A DNA stretch of 64,000 nt from positions 248,001 to 312,000 of the forward strand of contig JAYJMM010000029.1 of NCBI GenBank assembly GCA_037349105.1, read 5' to 3'. The stretch's first letter is position 1; every line of letters begins with the position of its first letter. Both the position numbers and the translations under genes were made by a program. Below the pieces are notes generated by a model, which was not told the origin of the DNA, did not search any database, and was given only the letters and a program-made list of their open reading frames with translations. Positions 46,060-58,700 of this stretch are shown piece after piece. This DNA is from Limnomonas spitsbergensis. Taxonomy: Eukaryota > Chlorophyta > Chlorophyceae > Chlamydomonadales.

Positions 46060-46320
46060 TGGGGACCCTTGCATACTGTCTCCTGCAGATCCTCTCAGAG
46101 GTCTTCTACGAAGCATCTCTTGCATACTATCTTGTGTGGACTAAGTCCTGCACGCTATCTCCTGCAGATTCTCTCAAACTTGTTTGATTAAGAGTCTCAT
46201 GCATACTGACTCGATCTGACTCTGTCAAGAGTTGTTCGACAAAGTATCTCTTGCATACTATCTCTTGCAGGCTCTATCTGAGTATTTTTTTAAAGCATCT
46301 CATGCAGACTGCATCAGAGT
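46060..46320. repeat. Imperfect ~60-bp tandem repeat
   Basis: Words 'cttgcatactatctcttgca', 'ctcctgcagattctctcaaa' and 'catctcatgcatactgact' recur four or five times. No coding sense seen. Confidence 0.55.
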
Positions 46321-47589
46321 TGACGATTATTCCGGCTCGCTCTGCCTGACCCTTCCTTAAAAGGCTGTGGTTGGTCATGTTCTTCTTTAGCATCAAGAAC
46401 TATTTATTGCACGTTCTATGGTTTTGATGATGATAACGAAAGGTTGCTCTGAAGGAGCGCAGCCCTTTTCCGGCCCGCAGCTGCACGCCTGAAGCATTGC
46501 AACCTGCTCCTGTCCCGCAGCGATTTGGTCCATTGTCTCTGCCGATGCGTTGATGAATGATAAGCCAGGCAAGAGGTCGCAAAGCAACTAGTTTCCTTAG
46601 CCAAAAAAATTGGGTGGGGTGGGGCCTATCATGGTAGATACCCTAGTAGATACTGACGTCCATTTTCATGTCCTAGGGAAAAACTGCGGGGTCACTTAGC
46701 AACTGGGTTTCAGATAAACATACCACCATGCTACAGTTGTCCGGATGTGCGATTATTGGGCTCTGCCAATGATTGCCATTTAAGTTAAGAAGCGATAGGA
46801 GGTGAGGGTGGATTTTTTTTCTCCCTTCTGAAGCAGAGCAGGATGGGGAGGGTGGGTGGTAAGTTCATGATTTGAGAGTAACAACTAATGTGTGTGTGTT
46901 AGCCTTCTTGCCACGTACTGTTTCTTTATGGTGATTTGTTTGTAGGTAAATGGTGATCGTAGGGGGTGGTACAAGGTGCTTTGATTGACGTGCATCGGTG
47001 TTGTGTGTGCATGGTGTGGTAAATATGTTAGTGACGTCATAAACCTCAAGGCCCCTCTTGAAATTTGAAAAAGGCGCCATCGCGTTGGCGCTTAAGTGTT
47101 GGGTTGGGTTTGTAGGTGTGTTATAGCAATCATGTACGAAGTGTCAACACTTTATCACTGATGCCTACCTTAGTACATGTGCGGACAGATGTCATAGGTG
47201 TGCATATGTTATCCTTGTCTCGTAACGTGTTGGTTGTAACTCAGCCTAGAGCACCCTCTCTGTCTCCCACTCATTCCTTCATTGGGGATGGGCAATCCAG
47301 CTTTTATCTTCCAGGGCTGAGCTCTCAATTATAAGGCGTGCAACGAGGACGCATTTTATGAAGCGTTTGTGTTTCCTAAATAAAACCAGTGACGTTTGCT
47401 GTGTGGCCAGAGAGCTGTACTCTACAGGAAGTTCACACAGTGCAGCCAGAGAGTGCGGGAGAAACATTTGCATGTATTTTCGGAATTATTTTCATACCAT
47501 CGCTTTGATTCAGCATCACTACAATACAGGAAGGGGCAGAGAATGGAGCAATTATGACAACTTTCTACAAATTATCGGTAATTAATGAC

Positions 47590-48090
47590 TCATGGGGACC
47601 GTCATGTTCCAGTCAAACCATAGTGTTACCAAGTAAGGGCGGGACAGTAATGTTATCACCTAGGTCGCAATTTTGATGCTACAAATTGGCTACAACATCA
47701 ACACGATAAAAGTGCCGTGCGTGGACGTAGTGCAACGGCCAAGCTAAGGTCTAATTATGCAAACCAAGGGGGGTGCATGTTTCTACTCTAAACATGAGCA
47801 CATGCCTCAGTCTCATCCGTGATTGACTGGTGCATGTATCTATCCTTTGTGGTTCTAGCTAGCTTGCATTCAGACTCTGGTGTCAATGCACCCTATCATC
47901 GGGAACACCTCATCTAGTTGGATCTCCATTGGGGAAATACGAAGTGGCGGAGTTGACCGCGGAATCACGCAAGATGGTGGGCGTTTGCAGCACAAAGGTC
48001 TTGAAGTTGCTGGTGCGAGAAACAATGTGCACCTCAGTCGATTTAGAGCTGCCAAAGTATTTGATGCCGTGCAGGTTGTCCTGAGGACCT
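47590..48090 (-). repeat. 3' end of the secreted-protein gene, paired with the copy at 51600-52120
   Basis: The last ~180 coding bases plus about 300 bp of 3' flank match 51600-52120 in the same order, with scattered substitutions and small indels. Confidence 0.75.
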
Positions 48091-50555
48091 AGGTGGAAGT
48101 TGAAGACATAGGGGCTGGTCGCAGAAAAGGCAGTTGCCACGCTCAAGGTGATGGTTTGGTAGTTGCTGGCGGCAGACAGGATGTGCACCTCCACCATGCC
48201 GCTCGCTCCCTGGTACTTCACTAGGTACAAGTCGTTGTTGGAGGCAATGAGGAACTGGAAGGCAGAAGAGGTGTACCAGGGGTCGGTGAGCTTCAAGATG
48301 GAGGAGGGCATGCCGATGCCGACTTCAATGGAGTGGCGTTGGTAGTTACTGGCGCTGGTGAGGACGTGCAACTCGGGGTGTCCAGTCCCTGTCCAGCCGC
48401 CGATCAAGAAATAATACAGGTCGTTGTTGCTGCCTAGCGCAAACTTGGTGGTGCGCGGGTCCCTCATGAAGGGAAGGGGTTGGGTGAGGGTGAAGGTTTG
48501 GTACTTGCTGCTAATGCTGAGCCTGTGCAACTCGGTTTTGCCGCTGGCACCCGAGTACTTGACAACGTACAGGTCACCCCCGTTGGCAATGAGGTATGTG
48601 AAAGCTGAGGAAGTGTACCAGAAACTGGAGAGTGAGAAATAAGACTGAGCGCTTGCAAGGCCGTACGCCTCCTGGTAGGTCTGGTAGTTGTTGTCGCTGC
48701 GGAGGATCCATATCTCCACCTTGGTTGTGATGGTGTTTGCAGTCTTGATGTAGATAAGGTCAGCACTCTTGCCTGCGCAAAGGTAAATACAAGGAGCATG
48801 TGAAGTGACACTGGGGGAATACAGGAAAAGGGAGATATTGAGTAGGGCATGAGTGCATGAATATATAAATATCCGTTTTCAATCGCTCGAATGTGCTTAG
48901 GTGCTGAAGTTGTGTGATGCTGACCACAAAAACCGCACGAGGTCTGGCACAGATCTTTTCCTATAGCTCGGCCAGCAACACTCCACTTGGGATCACAGTA
49001 TCCGACGTTGGCCCATCCAGGACAGTTGGAGTACACATCTGGCGTACAACCTGCCAGTGAGCACATACCGGTATTCCGGGGAGGGAGATTTGGTTTAGTA
49101 ATGGACAATCTTTGAAAGTATCAGCAGAGCCAATAGGAACAGAGCTTGGCCGTAAGTATGATCAAGCAACGTAGTGTGTGACCCTCGGCTGTCTATACAC
49201 TAGAAGATTGCAACACGACTAAGGGTCGGTCACACTCGCTGTTTTGGGCGTGCGGTGACGGGCAGCTCAATCAATAGGTTGTGTGTTGGCATGAACATCA
49301 GGCATGCCATCATTGATGATGGATAGAGAGGCTGCATGGCGTGACGGCAGATGATGTCATACCTAGCAGGCTCCGGCGCGTCCCATTGGTTTTGTCTGCA
49401 GCCGGTCCGTTTGAAACTGGGAGGTCGTTGCTGAAAGGCAACAGTACAGTGGGCATCGGCAGCTCGGGCGTGGAAGAGGGCTCATCAGTAGAATTGGCAG
49501 TTCTCAGCTTGCGTGCTCCTGCACACATGTAAACCAGAGGATTATGTTGGCACAACAGATCAGGATTCAGCTACAATTCAGCTATATCATGGATTCATGG
49601 CCTATGGGCCAAGCTTAGTGTCTGACCGATGAGGAGGCCCTTGACTAAAAGGATTAGCCTCGGCGGGTGGCTCTGAAGTTTTTCAACCAACACTGAAGGA
49701 TGGATATGCCGTGAATCAGTTGGGAGTGGGTTGGTTGAGTTATCAGTCATGCATGCCATCATGGATGATAGATAGAGAGGCTGCATGCGGTAGAGTGACG
49801 GCATAAGGTCGGCTGGTCGCATACCTAGCAGGCTCCTGACCGTCTCATTGGTTATGTCCGCTGCCAGGTCATCATTTGAAATCGGAAGCTCATTGCTGAA
49901 AGGCAGAAGATCCGAGGACGTTGGCGGCTCGGACGGAGAGAAGGGCTCGGTGGAATTGGCAGCAGCAGTAGTGGTCAGCACGCGTGCTCCTGCACACATG
50001 CACACCAGAAGATTATGTTGGCAGCAGTGCTTACGGTATGTTCCGATGATTCAGCGGCAATTCAGCTATATGACAGCCACGGGGATTGGGGACGTGGCTG
50101 TGGACCAGGAGCACTGATGAGCCTACCCTTCCTTAATGCTGCTTGGCCTACATGTCAAGGTTTAAACATTTGAATACATGATCCTCATGGGTCCAGTGAA
50201 GGAAGCACAGCAGCCTGCCAAACTTAGCCCGGTATGCACAGCAAAACGAACACTTTATGCTATGTTGGACGAGCTTGTGCTCACGTCATCTGCTGTTACG
50301 GACGGGCTTCATTACTCGAAGACAGGCATCATGGAATGCGGCACACAGAAGTCAAGGTGCATGCATAGGATCATCAAGCCACGTATTTATAATTTTAGTG
50401 ACGGTGGGCAAGATCAATAGAGGAGGAAATCAGACGTTTAGGAGGGCACGAATGCACGATGGATCTGACCTACCGTACACTTGAGAGCCAGACAAGGTGA
50501 TGACGATGAGGATCGACACCATGAAGGCATACACATATCGGTGGGAAGGCGTCAT
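47910..50555 (-). CDS. Predicted secreted protein: signal peptide, duplicated exons, ShK-like domain, repeat domain
   Basis: Five exons with matching phases: 50555-50474, 49989-49825, 49518-49363, 49050-48925 and 48772-47910, giving 463 residues. Exon 1 encodes a signal peptide (hydrophobic FMVSILIVITLSGS after MTPSHRYVYA). Exons 2 and 3 are duplicates rich in Ser/Thr/Pro, each running GAR.L..ANST to RSLLG. Exon 4 is a ShKT-like six-cysteine domain (CTPDVYSNCPGWANVGYC, W, CQTSCGFCG). Exon 5 holds about five ~55-residue units such as DLYVVKYSGASGKTELHRLS and DLYLVKYQGASGMVEVHILS. These resemble the FG-GAP/VCBS-like units known beside secreted lysozymes, but the acidic calcium loop is missing. 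Probably an extracellular binding protein; the ligand is unknown. The donor after exon 4 (GTCAGC) is weak. Confidence 0.65.
49565..49640 (+). mobile_element. MITE-family fragment
   Basis: 'gattcagctacaattcagct' and 'atatcatggattcatggcct' match one family end. It lies in the intron between the two duplicated exons. Confidence 0.35.
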
Positions 50556-51590
50556 CGAGTCGAAGTGCTGAATATTGATGTCGTTAAATCACCAGCCATA
50601 CCTCCCCTTTTATTGAGACAGGATGCCTGTTTTTTGCTCCCGGACTCCAGTCCCGTATTCGAAAGGCAGCTGCTGACTCTCCTCGCCGGGCCCGGGGTCG
50701 GTGCAGCCCGGACCAACTTACTACTTGCCCTGTCTGGCGCATGTTCAGCTGCAACATGGGAATGTGCTAGATGGGTGAGAGCAGGGATTGAGCAGGGTGA
50801 GAGGGCGTTGATCAACTTGGATGGGATTATCGTCAGCTTGTTGGAACGGCATTCTTGCGGATACAGCTCTTTGCCACTTTCCAGCAGGTACGCCTCTTTG
50901 AAACTTGCATAACACATGTGTACTGGCCACAAATCCATGTCGAGCCAGACGGAGCATGAGACCTTCGCCGAAAAACAGCATGCGGACACTCATGCCAGTG
51001 ACAACGGCATTGTTCATCGAAGGCAGACAATCCTTTAGGGGGGAAAGCACTAGGATGAAGCTTGGATGTTCAGGGCTCTGTTTGGGAGCCACCCAAGTGA
51101 CGCAACTGTGGCAAAAAATCGGCAGCCTACCCGGCAGTGGTAAGATTTTGCGGCCTGAGCATCTCTAAGCAAGAGGTGCCTAAGCAGGGCACTTTGGACC
51201 AGTAGACTGAAGCAGCATGCCAGTATGTATGCATGCGAAAACAAATACTTGGAATGCAACATGCATGCACGCAACATGTACCCGCAATGAAAAAACATAA
51301 CAGTAACATTTTGCACCGCAATTGAAGCACCATGCCATGGACAAAGTGAGATCTCTTCGAAGATACATTCGAAGCGCACAGTTGTGCTGATTGCAACTGA
51401 CCTCTCTGGCCCTCTCCCCGTTCAAAATTCGTATTTCTGACTGAGAAATTAAGGTTTGACTAGGTTTCGCAGGCAGGGGGGGGGGGGCGGTGTCAGCCAG
51501 GGATCGTTAAACATTTTTACGATGATGGGGGTCAAGCTTCTTTTTCCCTCTACCCCTCGATGTAGACACAAATACCCGTAATTTACTACT
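50556..51590. other. Upstream region of the secreted-protein gene; no gene recognised
   Basis: Open frames on both strands between 50550 and 51090 have no family resemblance and no consistent splice chain. No promoter element is clear. Confidence 0.35.
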
Positions 51591-51599
51591 CTTGCAGAA

Positions 51600-52120
51600 T
51601 TGCAGATCGTTATAATCCAGGCAAACCACAGTGTAACTAAGTAATGGGACGATTATTTTCTCACCGAGGTCACAGTTTTGTATGCCATGACTTGGCTATA
51701 CATCATAAACAGAAGAAAAGGGGTTAACAATGAAAACATATATAATGTGGGCGTAAAGTGCATTGGTCAAGCTAAGGACTGAGGCATGTTGCAACTTGCA
51801 ACACATGCCTCAGTCTCATCAGGGATTGAGAGCAGCAGAAGATTAAGACCCCCCCCCCCCCTACCTCCCCCTGAGTGGTGCATGTTTATATTTTTCGCGG
51901 TTCCAGCTCACCCAAATTCAGATTCTTGTGGCGACGCATCATATGATCTCGAATATCTCACGTAGTTGGATTTCCATTGGGGAAATACGAATTGGAGGAG
52001 TTGACGTTAGAGCCAGCCAAGATGGTGGGCGTTTGCAACAAAAATGTCTTGAAGTTGCTGGCGCGAGCAAATATGTGCACCTCGGTTGATTTTAAGTTGC
52101 CAGAGTAATTGATCTCTTGC
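51600..52120 (-). pseudogene. Duplicated 3' fragment of the secreted-protein gene
   Basis: Matches 47590-48090, including the end of the coding exon ('tccattggggaaatacgaa', 'atggtgggcgtttgcaacaa', 'gtcttgaagttgctggcg'). It stops near 52120, so only the last ~60 codons exist. The original stop context is changed. A decayed partial tandem duplicate. Confidence 0.7.
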
Positions 52121-52339
52121 CGCTTGGTCCCCCCATAAACTCCTCAGCATGTAAGCAGTCGTGATGGTTTGAATAAACAAAACTTAATAAAATACAGATG
52201 TTCCCTTAACCCCTAAACCTTTAACTCTAACCCCTAAACCAGAGTCCAGCCACTCCCCTAGCATACCCCATCCCCCAAGGAGCCAACGCAACTGTTACTT
52301 GCGGCACGCCAGGCTGTGCATGGTAGCTGGGATTGAGTC

Positions 52340-52410
52340 ATTCCCTACCAGCCCCACACGGCCGAGCTTTAAGCAGGGCCCAGCGGGTATGCACCGTTAT
52401 AAACTGTCAC
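52340..52410 (+). mobile_element. Diverged LINE-tail-like word
   Basis: 'ccccacacggccgagcttta' and 'agcagggcccagcgggtatg' resemble the tail at 24904-25092. A shorter relative is at 41570-41612. Low certainty. Confidence 0.3.
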
Positions 52411-52419
52411 TTGCGGCAC

Positions 52420-52565
52420 ACGTCAGCTACCATGAAGCGATGCCCCAGATTATGGCCAAGGGGTCATGGTGCCTACCCAGTTTTGCAGGCCGCCAGACGC
52501 CAGGCAAGGTTTTATCCCATTTGGCCCAGTGGATCCCGCCTGCTGGCAACTACAAGCTGACACAC
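52420..52565 (+). mobile_element. MITE-family fragment
   Basis: 'cacgtcagctaccatgaagc', 'ggccgccagacgccaggcaa' and 'cccatttggcccagtggatc' match the family body. Ends unresolved. Confidence 0.4.
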
Positions 52566-52735
52566 ACACGGTCATTATTTCGTTCATGAATTTGTCCAGG
52601 TCCTTCAGCAGAGCTTCGGAAAACGGGCACTGGTAAACACCGTATGATTTCAAGCCCAGGCAGGTGACTTGATCATTGCCTGGAGCTAAAGCAGACGCAA
52701 GGAATACCGCAACACATACACTCTGCGGTGATAAT

Positions 52736-55700
52736 TTACGACCAGGCCTCCACATGGTACCGTCCCTTCAGCTCTAGCTGGCGCACATACAGCTGAGCTG
52801 CCTCTAGAGGCATCCCACCGCTCCGTGCGGCAATGCGCTCTAGTGCGGCCACAACATCCGACGGCATCTTCTTCGCTGACCCGGAGACGTACACATGTGC
52901 ACCCTGGTTGACAAGCAGGTCCCACACCACGGCGGCATGCTCCTCCAGTTTGTGAGTCACATATACCTGCAGGGAGCAAGTGAGGAAGATGCGATCCATG
53001 AATAATAAGCCCAGGGGCGTGGTTAAGGAAGCCACCCTGTAGGTCCCACACACCAGCGACATGCTCCTCAAACTCATGAGTCCATGAGCTTGTTGGATGG
53101 ACCTGTGTTGCATTCTCCAGCGAAGTATCACCATTGATGCATCGGACAAATGCCCGCAAACAGGTTCAAACACTGAATAAACCGAACCGCGAGAGAAGAA
53201 CAGTCCCCCCCCTTTCCCCTGGGCTAGCTATCAGCACACAACCACTAACCGACAGCATAGAAATGAGCCACACAATGCAGCGGGGAGTATTTACTATAGA
53301 TTTGAATTGCCACCCCTTGGGTATGAATGATTGATTTATTCCTATGCTTCTGTCCTCAGGACAAAATATTGACCAAACTCGCAATTTTCGACTGATCGGA
53401 CGTGGATGATCAAGCATTCGTATTTCAATGCATCCCTGACCCTTGCGCAGCGTTCATGATGAGGGAAGGGAAATAACACCCACAGCAGGCATCATGGTCA
53501 TCATGCTGCTTTGTTGAGCAGTGCACCAGTTAGGGCAAATCCCTCTGACCAGGGTTATTAAGGGCACAAACATGGCAACGGCGTAATTTTTTGCTAAAAC
53601 GACCGACGAAAAGGCCCAGACACCAAGCTCCGCTCCACCATCCCATTGTGATATTCTGCTGAGCAATTTCGAAGGAGAAGACACATCCAGGCCCCCACCT
53701 TTTGAGGCTGGTCTCGAGATGCGGCGATGCTGAGCCCCCGGGGTGGCTGCATCAGCACTCCCTCCCGCTGCAGCTCCTCCCACTGCTCCAGGTAGTAGCA
53801 GTCGGACCCCCTGTTCCGACAGCCAAAGAACAGCCAGCAAGGAGCAGGCAGCTGCCCGGCCGCCGCCGCTGCAGCCGCCTCGCCGTCTCCCTCCCGGGGC
53901 CTGCCGGGGTCCAGGGCGTCACGGGCCTGCTGCAGCATCACCGCCCGTTCCTCCAGGAAGGATCGGAACGGGGCCACACCGGTGCCCGGACCGACCAGGA
54001 TCAAGGGGGTGCGCACCGACAGGGGCATCCGGAGACATCCCGCCTCCACCCACACAGCAACGCGGCCGCTCCCGGCAGCTTGCCCGGCGGAGCCCGCGCC
54101 GTGCCCGCTGGGCGATGTCGCCGGATCCACCCCGTTCTCTCCATGTTCGGGCAGGCCGGGGGAAACACGAGGCTTGATTCCAGCAAGGTATGACGAGCAC
54201 AGGCCGCGACGTTGGCGCTTGTAAGGGGTGATCCACTCCACCACCGCGACGGTGATGTGCGCTTCCCCCGGATGCATCCTGCGGGGTTCAAAGTGAAGCG
54301 TTGAGAAGTGTTTCGCTTCCCCGGGCGCGCATTATGCCAGGTTCAGGGGGTCCAGGTTTAGGGTTTAGGGTGGACAACCTTAAGGCTTCCCCCCGATGGA
54401 TCCTGCAGAGTTTAAGGTTAAGGGTTTAGGGTGGACAACCTTAACGCTTTCTAATTAAATTTAATAATTAATGGATCCTGCAGAGTTTAAGGTTAAGGGT
54501 TTAGGGTGGACAACCTTAACGCTTTCTAATTAAATTTAATAATTAATGGATCCTGCAGAGTTTAAGGTTAAGGGTTTAGGGTGGACAACCTTATCGCTTT
54601 CTAATTAAATTTAATAATTAATGGATCCTGCAGAGTTTAAGGTTAAGGGTTTAGGGTGGACAACCTTAACGCTTTCTAATTAAATTTAACAATTTATGGA
54701 TCCTGCAGAGTTTAAGGTTAAGGGTTTAGGGTGGACAACCTTAACGCTTTCTAATTAAATTTAACAATTTATGGATCCTGCAGAGTTTAAGGTTAAGGGT
54801 TTAGGGTGGACAACCTTAACGCTTTCTAATTAAATTTAATAATTAATGGATCCTGCAGAGTTTAAGGTTAAGAATTAAGCAACTTCGAGACTCCCATAGA
54901 CGAATGATGCAGGCTGGCAAGTTCAGGGTTTAGGGTTATCAAACCTCACGCTCCCTCAGGATGCATCATGCTGGGTTCAGGGTTTAGGATTGAGAAACAG
55001 TGTACTTCTTTCAGTCCAATCCTGCAGGGCTTGGGGGTTCAGGGATCAGGGTTCCGAACCTTTGCGCTTCCCTGGAAGGAATCCTGCAGGGATCACACCA
55101 GGGGGAGCAGTGCAGCAAACAAGCGCGCTGCCAAGCAACGGACGGAGCAGTAAAACGGAAATGCTAGAACCTTCACTCCTTAACCCCTAAACATTAACTC
55201 CTTACCCCTCAACCCTGAACTCCTTATCCCCTTAACCCTGAACTCGTTACCCCCTAAACCCTTCACTTCCTATCCTCTCAACCTTTAACTCCTTATCCCC
55301 TAAACCCTGAACTCCTTATGCCCTAGACCCTTAACTCCTTATCCCCTAAACCCTGAACTCCTTATCCCCTTAACCTTTAACTCATTATCAACTAAACGGA
55401 TGCAAATGCAAATACCAGGCATCACCGTATCGCATTGACCGGAGGGGGGGGGATGCATTGGCGTAACATGCGCACAGTTGCACCAGCAGTAACGCCCAGA
55501 GTCACCAACGAATACCAAGCAACCAGCCTCTGCGTCATCCCGAATTCTCACAGTCCCATAGAGAGCCCCCGTCCCCCCCTTTTTTTCAATTAGCGCTACT
55601 TTCCAAATAATCCACCTTCGTCCAGCCAGGTTGAGTCCTGACATGCAAGAGGATGCCGGAAAAATACCAGGCCAGCCTGCACCATCCGCTCCTTCCGTAC

Positions 55701-58700
55701 CCATTCCCCGAGGATGCCAGGGGGAAATGGCCAACCTGCATCAAACCCTGTACCCTGAAATCTAAACCCTAAATCTAAACCCTTCACCCTATAGTCTTCA
55801 CCCCGAACTCACAACTCTACCCCCCAGACACTGGACCCTATCCCCCACTCTGTTCAAACCCCACCCCCGTGCATCCTGTTGTTCTCCAACCAGCAAGAGG
55901 AGGCCGGCTAGCCGGAAGGTCCAGCCGGAGGGTCCGAATACGGTCAACACGGGGATCTGAGGTCACGCCACACCTCAGCCCATAACCTGCCTGTTCTTGT
56001 CAAGATGGACAACGTCACTATTCTATAGTGTATGTCCCTTGAGGCGCATTCAGCTCTAGGACTCTTGCATTTTGAGCAGATGGCATCGCTTGCCAACACC
56101 GCTGGCATCCACATCAAATGTTTTCGTTACTCAAGCCGACATTCTCACTTCCAACGCGTCCATCCTAGGCTTGCGGACAGCGCCGGCTCAGGCGGTAGCA
56201 TCATCCAAGATTGACAAATGCATCCAACTCCCCACCAATCATGTGCACCAGAGCTAGGGTGTTCGAAACTCCTCCCCGCTCCCTGATTTAGGCCGCACAT
56301 CTCCTGTCTCAGCCCCCCCCCCTCCCTCCACAAGCGCAGTCGCCGATCCTGGCCTCAACCCACGCTCACCTATGCAACAAGATCGCCCGAGTAAAAGGAT
56401 AATTCATAACGGACAAAAATCGGAAAGTGTACATACATTTTTATTTCGACTGTTGTATGAATCTATTTAGCATTGGTCAGGCCGATTGGTGGAATGGGCT
56501 CACGCTGTTTCCCTTTTTCAAAGTCCGACGTTGTCTGTACAGGAGCTGGCGTATCACGTTCAAAGATTAAATAAATCCCATCCCCGTTCATACAACACGT
56601 GTTCACACCCCTTTCATACCTGCAGGATGAAGCTAGGGAGAACTGCCGGGCCTTCATGAGCGGACTAGCCTCCAACAGCCAGTCCAGAGGCGGCCGGCAG
56701 CTGCGGAAGTCCTGCAACACCTCCAGCAGGCTCCGACCCTCGCTCTGATTGTATCTGGACAGGGAAGATACAAGCAATGCTTATAGGGTTTATATTAGGG
56801 CTTACTTAAGGGTTTATTTTAGTGAGACAGCCAGAGCACCTCCCGAAGCACCTCCAACATCATCCCCAGCAGGCTCCGACCCTCGCTCTGGTTTTACCTG
56901 AACAGGGCAAATACAAACAGAGTTTGTTTAGGGTTTTTTTTAGTGGGAGAGCCAGAGCACCTTCAGCAACACCTCCAGAAGGCTCCGCCTCTTGCTCTGA
57001 TTGTACCTGAAGTCCTGAACAGGGCAGGTGCAAGCAATTATATTTATTTTATGCTTAATTCTAGTGGGAGGGTCAGCCTCCAGCAGTACCTCCAGCAGTA
57101 CCTCCGGCAGTACTTCCTGCAGTACCTCCAGCAGATTCTGCCCTTCACTCCGATTATACCTCTGGACCCTTCACTCTGCTTGCCCCTTCACTCTGATAGC
57201 CCATGAACATGGCAGGGTGCTCTGCAGCTTAAGTTCACTGTGAGCAGGGCATGCCTTGGGTGCACAGGGGCCACCCACTAGGGTATACTCTTACTGCACC
57301 TCAACAGTATGCAGGCACCACGCTTGCCTGCCTCAATGGATGGAGCTAACACAAAAATTCAGGATCTTAGGTATTGGGGTTTCAGGGAAGTGCAAGATTG
57401 GGGTTAAGGGGATTGAGGTGAAGGAGATTGGGGTTGAGGGTCCGGGCACTGGGGTTTAGGGGATAGTGGTTTAGCGCACACCATGCTAGCTGGACTCAGT
57501 GGCTGTAGCTGAACCCTAAACCCTAACACTAGAGCACATCACGTATTACCAGGCAGTGTTTTATTTCAGTGCGCACCCAACCACCTTTTGCAGGCCCCTG
57601 AGCAGCCACCCCTAGGCCGATGGGGACCAAACCTGGACCGGCATACAGCGGTTAGCAAGCAGCAGGGCTTGCTGCGCCAAGTATCCCCGGCCACACACCA
57701 CCGCAATGTAGCTAAATCTTGTACCCGAGGGTCCCTAAACCAAACAGTGGGTGCCATGGGTAGCTCCGGACCTGGAAACCCCTGACGGAGTACAGCACCC
57801 ACTACGGAGGGCGGAGGTTTCAACTTCCACGTACCGCTTTGTTTGGAGGGCGGAGGTTTCAACTTCCACGTACCGCTTTGTTTGGAGGGCGGAGGTTTCA
57901 ACTTCCACGTACCGCTTTGTTTAGAGGGCGGAGGTTTCAACTTCCACGTACCGCTTTGTTTAGAGGGCGGAGGTTTCAACTTCCACGTACCGCTTTGTTT
58001 AGAGGGCAGAGGTTTCAACTTCCACGTACCGCTTTGTTTAGAGGGCGGATGTTTCAACCTCCACGTACCGCTTTGTTTGGAGGGCGGATGTTTCAACCTC
58101 CACGTACCGCTTTGTTTAGAGGGCGGATGTTTCAACCTCCACGTACCGCTTTGTTTGGAGGGCGGAGGTTTCAACTTCCACGTACCGCTTTGTTTGGAGG
58201 GCGGAGATTTCAACTTCCACGTACCACTTTGTTTGGAGGGCAGAGGTTTCAACTTCCACGTACCGCTTTGTTTGGAGGGCGGAGATTTCAACTTCCACGT
58301 AGCGCTTTGTTTGGAGGGCAGAGGTTTCATCTTCCATGCACCGTTTGGTTTTCCTTTTAGCAGGACCATGCCAGCGCCCTGTGAGCCACTCATCACCTTT
58401 TAGCATGGTACAAGTCACCCTGATTCTCTGTGCCCTCCAAGTGAAGGAGACTCTCCATCTCGACCTCTGTACACCTTTTTTTATTTCCGCCCTTCTGAAT
58501 CACGGCACCCTGCCGGTCCCTGGGATCCACTCCTGGCCTTCCCTTTTCACAAGTCACCCTGACTCAGACCGTGCTGGCGAAGTTAAGGAGACTCTCCAGC
58601 TCCAGTCATACACTTTTTTCTTCTTTTAGGGATTTAATTCAGGGGGCAGTGGACACTAGTGTGCAAAATTACCGTACACTGGCAAAACAACATAATTTTG

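Larger units (their letters stand above)
44352..47909. other. Intergenic: no gene recognised
   Basis: The region just above 44351 should hold the ALG14 promoter, but no clear element is visible. A phase-ambiguous open stretch around 45240-45540 has no family match. MITE copies and a small tandem repeat are listed separately. Confidence 0.4.

Noticed and set aside
54290..55400. Internal telomere from TTTAGGG and CCCTAAA words
   Set aside because: The words are separated by other text in 75-bp and ~24-bp units; no uninterrupted (TTTAGGG)n run exists.
57566..58403. A 276-residue minus-strand and two plus-strand repeat proteins
   Set aside because: Pure 39-bp minisatellite inside an intron between two verified reductase exons.
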